DNA from: Rhizophagus irregularis
Lineage: Eukaryota > Glomeromycota > Glomeromycetes > Glomerales > Glomeraceae
Direction of reading: 5' to 3'
Assembly (NCBI RefSeq): GCF_026210795.1
Contig: NC_089435.1
Coordinates: 1,860,001 to 1,924,000, forward strand
Length of the DNA stretch: 64,000 nucleotides
This document shows positions 1 to 10,947 of this stretch, one piece after another. Under the pieces are notes generated by a model. It was not told where the DNA came from, did no database searches, and saw only the letters and a program-made list of their open reading frames with translations. How positions within the stretch are numbered: position 1 is the stretch's first letter; each line of letters begins with the position of its first letter. The translations under genes were made by a program, and so were the position numbers.

Positions 1-491
1 ATATATCAAATTAAAATTTTGTTCCATCCAACTTGCCTCAGTTTTAATCAAAAAGGATTGTAAATAAGTGATTAATTCTTGAAGACCAAGTTCACTTCCA
101 GCAACCAAGATTTTAATTATATCTAAAGTATCATATTCCCCCAAAGAAATTCTTCCACTATAAATATATCTAGAATAAGAAGTGTAAATTTATTATACAA
201 CTGTTTTAAGTTTAATTATTATCATCCTATGTCATACCTTAAGATTATTTGAAAAATTTCAGGTAAAATATTTGGTAATTTTATATGTACCAAAGTTCCA
301 TCATTTTTCCTTTTATTGGTCGACAAAACTCTTCGTAAGTAAGTAGAACGATAATGTAAGAAAACCATATGAGCACGAAATATCTTTATATAAGGGTCAT
401 TACCAACTTCAATAGTAACATCATAATATTCATCATCATTTAAAATTTCAACTAAATTTTGTGATAACTTCGTTAAAATATTATTATTCAT
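1..491 (-). CDS. BTB-TLDc domain protein, 5' part (cut by window edge)
   Basis: This is the 5' part of a gene running off the left edge. Exon 1 is 238-491 and begins at the ATG at 491. A 68-bp intron (170-237, donor gtatg, acceptor tctag) leads into exon 2, which is open from 169 to the edge. Exon 1 encodes most of a BTB/POZ fold (LVEILNDDEYYDVTIEVG, FRAHMVFLHYRSTYLRR), normally a dimerisation and Cullin-3-binding module. The start of exon 2 (YIYSGRISL, then LVAGSELGLQELI) is the end of BTB passing into BACK. Protein, intron position and phase match the complete copy at 3601-5092, so the two are tandem duplicates in the same orientation. The donor-spanning codon is AG|A in both. Whether this copy keeps its TLDc domain cannot be seen here. 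Confidence 0.85.
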
Positions 492-796
492 GATTTAACA
501 AATTTAAAAAGAAATGAGAAGAATAAAAAATTTTTTTAAATTTTGTTGGATTGTTAACCTTATATATAATTGCCGCTGCAACGTTGCAACGTTACAGTCG
601 TTACATGTATACATGTAACCATTGTAACCGGATAATAGTTTGTGGGACCATCTTACGGAGCTTACCCGGCTATATGCTTATGGTAGCACAGGTGACATAT
701 TATGTAGGTGACAAATAGAGATCAGAGCATCTCAAAGAAATCTAAGTCGATGTCTAACTGTCATCGTCAACGTGACTGCCTCGTTCGCGTTGTTCA
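492..796. promoter_or_regulatory. Upstream region of the first BTB-TLDc gene
   Basis: This holds the presumed promoter of the minus-strand BTB gene. The first ~100 bp (AT-rich, then a TATA-like stretch near 560 and an ATTGCCGCTGCA block) resemble the region upstream of the second copy (5093-5185), so the duplication included promoter sequence. No other gene is visible. The direction of transcription is inferred from the gene. Confidence 0.35.
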
Positions 797-985
797 TACA
801 CAGTGAAATTCGATATAACGTTCCATTAGTAAAATTTGTCAAAAATCCGTTATATCGAGAAATCCGTTATATCGAGGGTAAATTAATTATAGATAATGTC
901 ATTATGTAATCCGTTCCAGACCCAATTCAGACTTTACTTATGTTCCGATATATCAAAGTTCCGATATATCGAATTTCACTGTGTA
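797..985. mobile_element. Intact MITE with TA-flanked inverted ends
   Basis: The ends are inverted copies: CACAGTGAAATTCGATATA begins at 799 and its reverse complement ends at 983, each followed by TA, which fits a TA target duplication. The interior has direct copies of a CCGTTATATCGA motif. It is about 189 bp with no coding capacity. A CAGT-type end with TA duplication fits Tc1/mariner or pogo-like non-autonomous elements; that assignment is inference. A second copy lies at 1655-3397. Confidence 0.8.
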
Positions 986-1654
986 TCACCTTCCCGAGGT
1001 GTGATAAGATGATTCGTTAAAATTTACAATGAATCCAAACATTGCAGATTTTGTGAAAATATATTGAGTTTCTCAACACAATTTAACTCTTTTCCGTAAT
1101 TGAACATGGTTTAATTTATAAATTTAAATAACCTTATTTTGTAGCTCCTTTGGCATCATCTTATCGGTATAAAATAAAAATTTTAGGAAACATTAGATGA
1201 ATAAATTTTATTACGCGTATCGACATTTTTCGCAACGTCTAGTTGTTGGTAAATAGTATATGATATCATTAAAAATAAGTAAATGAGATTTAAAAAATAT
1301 AGTTTAATTCGAGATTCGGATGTATAGTATATTACTCAAAAAAAAATTTTTTTTTTAAAAAAAAAATCATAAAATATACCCTTTGATTCCCGAATTTGAT
1401 CATCTCACCATCATTTTTTTTTTTTTTTGAAGAAAAGATCTAGTTTATTGGTTTATTTATGGATTATACAATAAAAACTTCTTTCCTCATGGTTATCAAA
1501 AATATAGACGAGCGGAATTAGAAATATTAATTTCTGAATGACAAATATACTAAATATACTGTAAATTTCATAAATTTTGTTCAAAGTTTTGAAAATATTT
1601 ATAGGAAAATTTATCCAAAATTCATTTATGTTATTACTCGGTTTGGTTTGTTTA
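986..1654. other. Intergenic, AT-rich, no feature recognised
   Basis: This has long A/T homopolymers near 1341-1365 and 1413-1428. The one open frame overlapping its 3' side runs into the neighbouring MITE and has no recognisable protein, so it was not called. Confidence 0.5.
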
Positions 1655-1767
1655 TAAACAGCGAAATTCGATATAATGAAACCATCTGTTCCATTAGTAA
1701 AATTTGTCAAAAATCCGTTATATCTCGAAATCCGTTATATCGAAGGATAAATTAATTATAGATTATG

Positions 1768-3316
1768 TAGGGATGTAAAATTACCGTAATTTATAAAATT
1801 TATTGTTACGTTACGGTAATTTTCTATAAGTTATGTTACATTATGTTATTGTAACATAAAATTTTTTTTTTAATCAAAATCTGAAGAAACAATAAATCCC
1901 AATAAAAAAATGATATAAATATAAATACTGTAATTCTAAGTGAACAAAAATGCGACAAGATTGCAGGAATATGTTAAAACTTGTATGATAAGATCATAAA
2001 AAAAGTTGAATCCGAAACTGTAAAACATGATAATAAGCTACTTTTTATTTGTTAATGTTCGTTATAAATTATAAACTTGGCCAAGATTAAGGTAATACTG
2101 GCTGAATTATCTTAATTCTGGTAAACATATCAATGTAATGTTACATTCAGTCCATGTAACTTACAGTGTAAGTTACGTAACGTAGTGCTTCGACCCGGAT
2201 GAAAACCGTCATCCGGATTACACAAAAAAAAAATCCGGATTATATCCGGATTGACCCGGATTTTGAATCCGGATCAGATAATCCGGATAGAAACCGGAAA
2301 CCGGATTGGATTTACAAATGATCGGCAATAATTCTGGCCAGAATTCATAACGCCGGCCAGAATTACAAATTGTGTAACATTAAATTTTCATGCCAGCCGA
2401 TAAAAAATTTTTTGCCCGGTGGCTAAACTATTTTCCCGGTGTCACGTGATATTAATTTCGGCCCGAATTACAAATTTGGCCAAAATTATCCAAGACCACG
2501 AAATTTACATAATTCCAATTTCATTAAATACTTTTCTTTAAAACAATTTCATATTATTTCAGCATTGTCTCAGACTATTGTTTAACATTTCTTTGTAAAT
2601 TAACTAATTATGAAATTTTAAACAAGATATTTTTATATACAGCTAAAGATTACTATAAATAGATGTGTTGGGTTAGTAAGGCAATTTTTTAAGGATTTGT
2701 TTCTTCTTTCAAAAATTAAAGAATCATTTGAATCAAATTACATAACACTAGTTTTAATTTTAAAAAAAGTTGTTATAATTATATAAATTTATAATATTGA
2801 ACAATTTTTCATTTTAAAACAATAATTATTATTTTGTAACAAAAATAATATAAAGTTTTTTTTCTTTTGAACGTTTGAATGTGAAATCTAAAATTATTTG
2901 TTATTTGTTAATGTATAAATTTAAATAAACAAATCTGATACAAACTTCAATAAATAAATTATAATTGAAAAATCTTCTTAAACTTACTGTATTAAAAAGT
3001 TTAATAACAAATATAAATTTAATAAATTTTAATAAAAAAATTGGTATTAGGCGCAAAAATAATTAGCCATAATATCATTTAGATATAGATCTTTATGGAT
3101 CAGCAAAATTATTATTAATAAAAAAAAAAAATAATAAAAATTTCATCCGGATTCCGGGTCAAACCGGATATTTTTCATCCGGTTTATAATCCGGATGAAA
3201 ACCGTGAAAATCCGGATATCCGAAAAAAAAAATCCGGATCAATCCGGATTGATCCGGATACGGGTCGAGGCACTAACGTAACGTAACGTAACGTAATGTA
3301 ACGATTAGCATCCCTA
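1768..3316. mobile_element. hAT-like non-autonomous element, outer level of nest
   Basis: It starts TAGGGATG and ends CATCCCTA, with AGATTATG directly repeated on both sides (1760-1767 and 3317-3324). An 8-bp duplication and this type of terminus are characteristic of hAT transposons. Inside the ends are many subterminal ACGTAACGT/GTTACGTTACGG repeats, also typical of hAT. Without the inner insertion it would be about 450 bp, so it was non-autonomous. No transposase frame is present. Family assignment is inference; ends and duplications are seen directly. Confidence 0.85.
2183..3275. mobile_element. hAT-like element nested inside the outer one
   Basis: The ends are TAGTGCTTCGACCCG (2183) and the near-perfect inverse GGGTCGAGGCACTA (ending 3275), with one mismatch. 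Flanks are the 8-bp direct repeat ACGTAACG (2175-2182 and 3276-3283). Many CCGGAT repeats in both orientations crowd both subterminal regions (2195-2310 and 3148-3262). The middle (about 2325-2500) has palindromic GGCCAGAATT motifs that may be yet another old insertion. It is 1093 bp without a transposase ORF. Confidence 0.85.
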
Positions 3317-3600
3317 AGATTATGACAGATTCCAATTCCGGTATATCAAGACTTATGCTCCGTTATATCAAGGTTCCGGTATATCGAATTTCGTACAAGA
3401 AATTCTAGTTTAATATCAAGGATTCTGTGGGAAACATTCCTAAACCTGATAAGAGATAAGCAGAGCAGATCATATTAAAATAACGATTTTTTATAATAAG
3501 GTCGACTAACAGTCTTATTTTTTTATTATTGTGTTTTTAATTTCATTAAAATTTAAATCGTCAAAAGTAAAATATAAGAGAAAAAAGTTCAAACCCTACT

Positions 3601-5092
3601 TCAACTATTATTAATTTGATATACTTCATATTCTTCCACCAAAAATTTCTCAATAGTTCCTCCAATATAATATTCATAAGTCCAGCTCAAACTATCACAA
3701 CTACAATGATCTCCGAGTAAATCAAGGTCACCATCACCAAACGATGGTCCATAATCACAATGATTATATGTGGCATGTTGCTCATCTTTTACGCGACCTA
3801 AAATATAACATTCAATATTATCAGGTTTCTTAAAAGAGAATATAAAACTATCGCAAGTAATACCGTAAGAGTTATCAGATTTCCATTCAATTGGATTATA
3901 TCCACCAAGAATTTCTTTACTACCTTTCACTTTAATAATTGTTACAGTACGAGATTGATTATCACAGATTTCATGAAATTTTTTAGATATAAATCCATCA
4001 CGAGAACCACGAAGTAACAATTTGAACTCGTACATATTTCTTATATCATCTGTAATTTCTAATTTATCGATCCATTTTGAGATTAATTCAGCATGTTGAG
4101 ATGTAATGATTTCGGAATCGATATTAAATTCTTTAGTAGCCATACGAGGTTTTGATTCTCTAATTGATTGGTTATTAGGATTCATAAAATATTTTAGTAG
4201 ATCTTCATATAATAAATCCTTTGGTAAAATTTTTCTATAAGGTAATACTTTATTAGAAAATTCTTCAGAAGATAAATTATGAAATCTGATAAATGGAATA
4301 CATTGACGCATAATATTCTTTAAAGTTTTGAAATCTTCTTTTGAAAAATTTGTAGGATCAGAAGGAAGCTCTGGGCTTTGAGCAAGTCCCCAATTAAGCG
4401 CATGTTCCCATACTTGAATTTCGCTCATTTGAAGATTATCACTTTGAATGAGTGAGACCAAAAGTTTTTCCGGAATTGAAGAGAAACTTGGAGATTTAAA
4501 TATCTTATTTGGCTTTTTGTTTATTAAATTAGTACAAAATTTTTGAAGTTCCAAAAAAGAATCGTCCTTAAAGCTTGTTTGATATATTAAATTAAAATTT
4601 TGTTCCATCCAACTTGCCTTAGTTTTTATCAAAAAGGATTGTAAATAAGTGATTAATTCTTGAAGACCAAGCTCACTTCCAGCAACCAAGATTTTAATTA
4701 TATCTGAAGTATCATAATCCTCTAAAGTAATTCTTCCACTATAAATATATCTAAAATAGTAAAAACGTAAATTTAAATTAATTTATTATACAAATATTTT
4801 TGTATTTAAATTTTAATTCATTCCTTTTTTCTTACCTTAAGATTATTTGAAAAATTTCAGGTAAAATATTTTGTAATTTTATATGAAACAACGTTCCATC
4901 ATTTTTCCTTTTATTAGTTGATAAAATTCTTCGTAAGCAAGTAGAACGATAATGTAAGATAACCATATGAGCACGAAATATCTTTATATAAGGGTCATTT
5001 CCAACTTCAATAGTAACATCATAATATTCTTCATCATTTAAAATTTCAATTAAATTTTGTGATAATTTTGGTAAGAGATTATTATCATCCAT
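3601..5092 (-). CDS. BTB-BACK-TLDc domain protein (two exons)
   Basis: Exon 1 is 4836-5092 and exon 2 is 3601-4750, joined across an 85-bp intron (4751-4835, donor gtaag, acceptor tttag). The spliced frame is 1407 bp, 468 residues. The order is BTB/POZ (about residues 10-115), BACK-like helices (about 120-230) and a TLDc domain (about 290-465), with landmarks FKLLLRGSRDGF, LGGYNPIEW, DSFIFSF and SWTYEYYIGG. BTB proteins with BACK usually act as Cullin-3 substrate adaptors; TLDc domains are tied to oxidative-stress resistance and V-ATPase regulation in eukaryotes. The fusion is common in AM fungi, its partner here is unknown. The first ATG gives a full BTB start matching the neighbouring duplicate. 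It appears intact. Confidence 0.92.
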
Positions 5093-5185
5093 GTTTTGTA
5101 AATTTAAAAAAAGAAAAAAGAAAATTTTGTGAACGTTGTGAACGGACTAACTTATATAATTGCTGCAGATCCATGTAACATTGTA
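5093..5185 (-). promoter_or_regulatory. Upstream region shared with the other BTB copy
   Basis: The purine-rich leader next to the ATG, the TATATAATTGC stretch near 5153-5163 and the following GCTGCA-type block have counterparts upstream of 491. A TATA-like core promoter is inferred from conservation between two duplicates; no mapped start exists. Confidence 0.35.
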
Positions 5186-5519
5186 ACATTACATCTTTAC
5201 TAAAAAGATAGTTTGTGACTTTGTGTCACATGAATGTGATTGTCGATATACAAAAGGATACATCAACGTTATCGGATATATTGGATATATCTTTGAATTT
5301 CGGAACGAGTAAAGAATTCTAGACATGTTGATACAAAATGTCCGCTGACCGCCTGAGTCGATAGATTTCATTGTACAATAATCAATAAATTACGTTCGAT
5401 CTTTATGCTCCAGACTTAACAACGGTTTCTATTCCTTAGTTTATTCTAATATTTATGATTTGATCATTGAATAAATATAAATTGCTAAATTTCTTTTCAT
5501 TATGGCCATTTTTTATATC

Positions 5520-5672
5520 ACCGGACCAAAAACCGGTTATATAATTATATTATCTCCATAGCACGTGACTATAAATAAGTTCGGTTTTCAACCGAATAAC
5601 CGGTTATATTTTCGGTTAAACCCGGTTTCATATATTGAATTTATAACCGGTTCCAACCTCTATCGTGGAATT
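5520..5672. repeat. Degenerate element with AACCGGTT repeats
   Basis: This contains several AACCGGTTAT/TAACCGG palindromic units and ends with GGTTCCAACCTCTA, which resembles the terminus of a hAT-type element read outward. The matching left terminus is not found, so it is probably a truncated copy. It is non-coding. Confidence 0.45.
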
Positions 5673-6752
5673 GTGTGATAATATCGGGATCAACACTTTG
5701 ACAATGAGATTTAGATTTCTACGCCGAATTGATGATCGGCATCATTGAAATGCGTTAAATTGACAAATCAGAACATCAGATCTTGAATTGAAATTGGGCG
5801 TATTTTTGTTTTATAATTAGTTTTAGTAATTAATCTAACCATAATTTCCAATTTGGAAGGAAAAAAGAATATGATGTAACATTTTTAAATAAATAATTAT
5901 ATATTGTTGGAAATGGATAATAATTTCCATTTTTGGTTATGACTATTACGGTAATTATATTTATGACGGAAAATAAATGATTATTAAAAAAAAAAAAAAA
6001 AAAAAAAGAAAAAAAAATGATTATTAATAATAAAATGTCATTTCCCATTTCCGGTACGGTGGAATGGTAATTTAATAAATTTATAATAGTTTACGCATTT
6101 ATTTTTGTGAATTTTAGTAAATTACTGTTATATTATCCTCTTATATTCATTACTTTATACTAAATACAGTTCCTTACTAATAACTTTGTAATAATAATAT
6201 GCTCATAAAATTAAAACTATGTAGACTTATATAGGAAATTATTCAAAATTGTTTTCTCGAGACTTATTTAATTATATATGTTTAATTGACAGGGACCACA
6301 TTATTGAAATAGTTAGTAAAATATTTTTGGCTTCATGTTTAAAACAGAAAGCAAATACATATGTATTTATACCAACAATACTGCGGTCTTTCCTATCTTA
6401 TAAATAAATTACCTACATGAATACATTTAAACCCGATTTCATAGAAAACCTGTCTCTTTCTTTCCATAAAAAAAAAAAATTACACATACGTCGTAACTCG
6501 TAGGCTATTAAATTAATAAACTTCTTTGTGCGTAAAATAATCGATAACCGTGAGAATGATTTGCCGCTGCAGGCGCAGAAGGATTTCATCGGCTGCAGAT
6601 CTTGAATTATTTGTAACGCAAAATGTTCATTTTGAATTTAAAATAAGGGGTAATTTTTCCATTTATATTATTAATATGAAATTTTTTTTTTTCTCAAAAA
6701 ATCAAATACAACATTTTTACTTCTGTAATATTTTTTAATTATATCATAAAAT
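5673..6752. other. Intergenic, low complexity
   Basis: This includes a 23-base A run at 5988-6007 with neighbours and AT-rich DNA. A short frame at 6550-6738 has an arginine-rich start and no recognisable domain. I see no gene; the last ~100 bp should hold the promoter of the F-box gene at 6753. Confidence 0.45.
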
Positions 6753-8204
6753 ATGAAGCTTGATAAAGATGTACTTTTCCTTATATTTGAAGAATTAAAA
6801 AATGATAAGAAATTCCTTCATTCATGTCTTTTAGTTAATAGAAGTTGGTGTGTAACTGCGGTACCTATTTTATGGAGAGATCCTGGGGAATATTTTAGAA
6901 CCATTAATTCTAATTATACAAAGAAAATTATTAAATTATTTAATGTAATACTTTTACATTTATCAGAAGAGTCAAGAAATATTTTAAAGATTCAAGGAAT
7001 TAATAGTTCTATTACAGAAAAATATCAACATCCTTTATTTAATTATATTAGTTTCTGGAAACATTTAAATTTACTTTTCTTAGATACGGTACTTTTTTCA
7101 AAATCTAACTTGAACGCTAAAGACATGTTATTAAAATTATTTATTAATAAAAACACAAATTTTATTCATCTTTCTATTCCACAAAATTTGGATTATGAAT
7201 TACTTCATATTTCAGGAATTGAAAAATGTTTTTCAGAACTTGAATCCTTTCATTGTAATGATGTTACTGATCCACATGTTTTAATGGGATTGGCAGGTAT
7301 ATGCAAATCAATTAAGAAATTAATATTTGATAATTGGTATCACTTTCCTGATAATTATGGTATTATCAAATTAATTGAAGTACAGAAAAAATTGTATGAT
7401 ATTAGTTTCATCTATCCTAGAAGATCAGTAAGAAATGATTCATTCAACAAGACTCTTGAAAAATCATTAATTAAACATGTGGATACTATTCAATATTTAA
7501 GATTGGATTGGAAACCTATTACAAACATTCTTTCATACCTTGTTAATTTATTAAGTTTAGAAATCAATATACTTCATTTTATAAAATCTGATGAAGCAAA
7601 TCATATGGAAAATTTATCATTACCTAATTTAAGAATTTTAACAACTCAACGAGTTCCTTCTAAAATTTTGGTAAATTTAATTGATAATACAATAGGAAAT
7701 CTTAGTGAAATTAGCGTATTTTGTGATGGTACTAATAACAAAGAACTTATGCAATCTATCAGTAAAAATTGTCCAAATCTTAGATATCTTAAATTATCAT
7801 TACTTACCAATCTTAATATACTTATTTCAGAACTTGAGAATTTATTAACAAATTGTCAACTTTTAAATGGATTAATTATAGATTTATATGATACTGATAC
7901 TTTTAGTATATTTAATTGGGATAAATTATTTAAGATATTAAATAAATCATCCCCAATTTGTTTATATAAATTTAAATTTTCTTCTATTAAAGTAATCAGA
8001 TTAGATCATTTAGAATTATTTTTTGATAATTGGAAAGATAGAAATTCTATGTTATTAAAAATAAGCAATAATTATTATTCTTCAGGTTTAGAAGCAAAAC
8101 AGAAATTGAATGATTTATATGAAAAATATAAAGCAAAAGGGGTAATTAATAAGTATTTTACTGGTACTAGTAGAAATATTAATGAAGATTTTGAATGGAT
8201 TTAA
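6753..8204 (+). CDS. F-box / leucine-rich-repeat-like protein
   Basis: This single exon encodes 483 residues. The N-terminus (about residues 1-48: LFLIFEELKNDKK, SCLLVNRSWC, PILWRDP) is an F-box, the Skp1-binding module of SCF ubiquitin ligases. The rest has irregular leucine-rich segments (for example NLRYLKLSL near residue 345), expected to select substrates. It ends in DFEWI, as do the homologues at 35062-36507 and 59116-60564, which share the SWC/TWC, LHLSEESR and NCPNLRYLKLSL landmarks. The first ATG sits directly before the F-box, as in its relatives. It appears intact and is probably cytosolic or nuclear. Confidence 0.9.
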   Translation: MKLDKDVLFLIFEELKNDKKFLHSCLLVNRSWCVTAVPILWRDPGEYFRTINSNYTKKIIKLFNVILLHLSEESRNILKIQGINSSITEKYQHPLFNYISFWKHLNLLFLDTVLFSKSNLNAKDMLLKLFINKNTNFIHLSIPQNLDYELLHISGIEKCFSELESFHCNDVTDPHVLMGLAGICKSIKKLIFDNWYHFPDNYGIIKLIEVQKKLYDISFIYPRRSVRNDSFNKTLEKSLIKHVDTIQYLRLDWKPITNILSYLVNLLSLEINILHFIKSDEANHMENLSLPNLRILTTQRVPSKILVNLIDNTIGNLSEISVFCDGTNNKELMQSISKNCPNLRYLKLSLLTNLNILISELENLLTNCQLLNGLIIDLYDTDTFSIFNWDKLFKILNKSSPICLYKFKFSSIKVIRLDHLELFFDNWKDRNSMLLKISNNYYSSGLEAKQKLNDLYEKYKAKGVINKYFTGTSRNINEDFEWI

Positions 8205-8557
8205 GTTTTTATTTAGGTTACAACATATTTATTATATCTTGATAACAAAATTTTATTTAAGTTATTATATTATATATATTATACCTTTTTTTTATTTGAC
8301 ACATTTATTTTTTTTTAAATAAAATTTATATATAAATAGTTTGTATTCCTCATGTTACATATATAATTGTGAACAAATAAATTATTTTTATTCTTGTAAT
8401 TAAGAGTTGCCAAAGAATCTACAGAGTAATAATCAAAAGGTGAAATCTGGTTATTGGATCGAGAAATGAATAATCGTGATCGTCGTATCGAGAAATGAAT
8501 AATGCAATCGTTATTGTCAAATTGCAAACAATTGTTAAGCGTGTGTTGGTATCATAT
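8205..8557. other. Intergenic, no gene recognised
   Basis: This is the 3' flank of the F-box gene and of the convergent membrane-protein remnant. It is AT-rich. Short frames on both strands overlap each other and have no recognisable content. Confidence 0.4.
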
Positions 8558-9584
8558 TCAAACCCGCCGTCTCAAAACCGAAAAGTCTGGACGATTATAA
8601 AATATTTTAACTTTTCCTATCATATTTTTCTTATGTCTTATATTAATTTTACAAACTACATAAATAAAATAACTATTAACAATATTCAATTTATAAGTAA
8701 TTAATACCCAAAAAAATTCCATAACTTTATAAAACCCATCAATTTCTTTATAAAATTCAATTATTCTACAAACAAACATTTTTATAATACTAATAGTACA
8801 AAATGGAATAAATACAATAAATATTAATATAAAAATAAATGGAATAAACATTTTATATAATAATAATAAAATAAAATAGAAATATTTTTTATAAAATGAA
8901 TCAAATACATAATAATTTTCATATAAAAAAAAGTATGGTATGGTTATATAATAATATGTTATATATATGTTGCTTTATAAAAAATAAATATTATAATATA
9001 TGGTATAATTATAATAGAAATTATTAAGAAGACAGAAAAATCTAAAATTTGAATTAAAATAAAAAATGTTGATTCGCAATTATATGATTTGAATTGTTTG
9101 ATTTTTTCAAGAAATTCGGAAGAATTGAATTACAACATTTTTTAATAAAATATATTATTTCTTTTGTGTTTTCTAATATTAAATTATCCGTCAAGAATTC
9201 GTAATCATAATTACATATACATTTATAAATAGCTGCCGTTAAAGAAAGTGAATAAAGTGAGTAATCAGGTCTTGGTATGATTATCATTAGTGGTTTGATT
9301 AATGAAAGAAATATTCCATACCCAACAAAACATATTATAATAATTGGAACGTACAAAATAATAATTATAGGTGAAATTAAAAGCAAATAAATTCTTGTTT
9401 TCAAATTATATTCCTTTATTGTGAAAATGAATGAATATAATTGATAAATTGAAGGAAAAAACCAAACTAATGTAATTATAAAATTTATTATCAAACTTAA
9501 TACATATATGGGTGTCAAATATATGAAATCAAGAAGGTTTAGAAATATGAGAATTACGAAAATAATAGATCGAACCCATTTTTT
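8558..9584 (-). pseudogene. Multi-pass membrane protein, probably broken
   Basis: Two open segments on the minus strand read as one protein. Segment 1 (about 9584 down to 9054) encodes strongly hydrophobic helices with VGYGIFLSLIKP and a PRPDYSLYSLS motif. Segment 2 (about 8974 down to 8558) has more helices and FYKEIDGFYKVMEFFWVL. I associate the GYG...RPDY pattern with a family of multi-pass membrane proteins in Rhizophagus; that is memory, not a search. Between them (8975-9053) the frame changes and stops appear. The frame of segment 1 runs up into a poly(A)/poly(T) junction (9579-9597) without an ATG. Either a start exon and one intron are missing from my reading, or the gene has frameshifted at homopolymers. 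Confidence 0.5.
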
Positions 9585-9730
9585 TTTAAAAAAAAAAGAA
9601 AGAAAGAAAGAAATAAATAAATAAACAAATTTGAATCACAATGGAATCGGTTTTTACATTATCATTTATATGCATTATTGCGTCATAACATTTATAGTCA
9701 CCCAACAATAAAGTCTCCTGTTGGGTAAGG

Positions 9731-10216
9731 TGATTGAAGTGCGTGGAATGGTCCAGAATAATCATGTAGCTCATTCCTTCTATGAATAATTTTTGATAAT
9801 TCTAGTAATTCTAGATCAAGGAATCATTTCCTTTTTTAGATACTGGCTGGCATTATTATAATTCCAGATCTAATAGTAAATTTTTTTTCAGCCGCTTTCC
9901 GGAGTCCTCACCCGACTAATTCAGTCAACTCAAGCTTACCTTTTTCGTATTGAATATTCTTTTCAATGAACAATATGTCCAGCTTAAAAGTTTGTATTGG
10001 ATGTTATAAATGAATTTTTGAGAAAACCCATTATAAGAGTAATTTGAAACAGTTGTAGAAATAAGAAAAAAGTAGATTGATAGTAAAGAAAATTCTAAGT
10101 TGTCTAGCCAGCATTTTAATGTTATTTATGAATAGCAGGTCCTAGTATCCATCACCCGGGAGAATCTGTAAATAAACACTCTTTGAGTATCTAACGATCG
10201 CAAATGTCAACAAACA
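9731..10216 (+). repeat. Dispersed repeat copy 1 with decayed CxxC protein
   Basis: This matches 27574-27925 over several blocks (CAATGAACAATATGTCCAGC, then the CATTATAAGAG region, then GGTCCTAGTATCCATCA). Within it an ATG at 9975 opens MSSLKVCIGCYK followed by TGA at 10011, and then a coding-like tail. The second copy has the TGA at the same place and continues into a CxxC pair. Both look like copies of one decayed zinc-finger-like gene or of a repeat that captured it. Confidence 0.55.
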
Positions 10217-10947
10217 GCACACATCTTAGTACTATACATTATTAGGCTCGTAGAAAAAAGATATTCTTTGTAGCAGAGTTAAGAAAATAGTACGAGAATT
10301 TTAACAACAGTATTCAAAGGCAATGAACGCATACGCATATCTGAAAGGAATTGCTTATCGCTAATAGGAATAAAGAATATTATAGAAGTGTTTAACTAGT
10401 AGAACATGCGTCTCCGCCTCTCCGGTGACTACACATCGAATGAATATAGATTTTTTTAAAAAATATGATGGTAGCTATCAATATATAAATGGAAATTTTC
10501 TGAACAGATGGCAATTTTACACTGTTTTGCCGATTTCCTTTTTTATAAACGCTCATATTTGTTATTCTTTTCATAAAAATTCTACCGTAAAAATTCTCTA
10601 TATTCTATAATTTTACTTATTTGACTTTGAATAGAAAAAAAATTTTTGTAAATTTATTTCGTGACCATAATGCTCTGAATGGCACAAAAATACAAATGAA
10701 AAGAAAATAACACTTGAAAAAAGCCAGCGACTATACAGTATTTGTAACTAAATAAAAACAAAATAAAATCCAAATAATAGAATGGGATGGTTAGAAATGC
10801 CGTAATTTAAATTTTAGGATTTTTGACCCCCCTCCCTATGTCATAAAATTAAAACATAATTCTGGCTAGAATTATATTAATTACAAGTGTCTAAAAATGG
10901 AAGATGTGTAACATCATCATGGTATTAACCCCTTCCCCCTTAGGAAA
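10217..10947. other. Intergenic before the large element
   Basis: Short overlapping frames on both strands at 10392-10610 have no recognisable content. A GGCTAGAATTAT palindrome near 10862 resembles the motif inside the hAT-like element at 2330-2380. There is nothing else I can support. Confidence 0.4.

Larger units (their letters stand above)
1655..3397. mobile_element. Second copy of the TA MITE, split by an insertion
   Basis: The left part (1655-1767) matches the left and middle of the MITE at 797-985, including CCATTAGTAAAATTTGTCAA and the CCGTTATATC repeats. The right part (3325 to about 3397) supplies the rest, including TATATCGAATTTC. The 1549 bp between is a separate transposon (1768-3316) flanked by an 8-bp direct repeat. 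The right terminal repeat is degraded, so the exact end is uncertain. This copy is older than the insertion it carries. Confidence 0.75.

Noticed and set aside
1453-1710. Minus-strand frame of 85 residues
   Set aside because: Its 5' third lies in a MITE and the peptide is low-complexity.
6550-6738. Short frame with arginine-rich start upstream of the F-box gene
   Set aside because: No homologous feature in the other F-box loci and no recognisable domain; probably chance.
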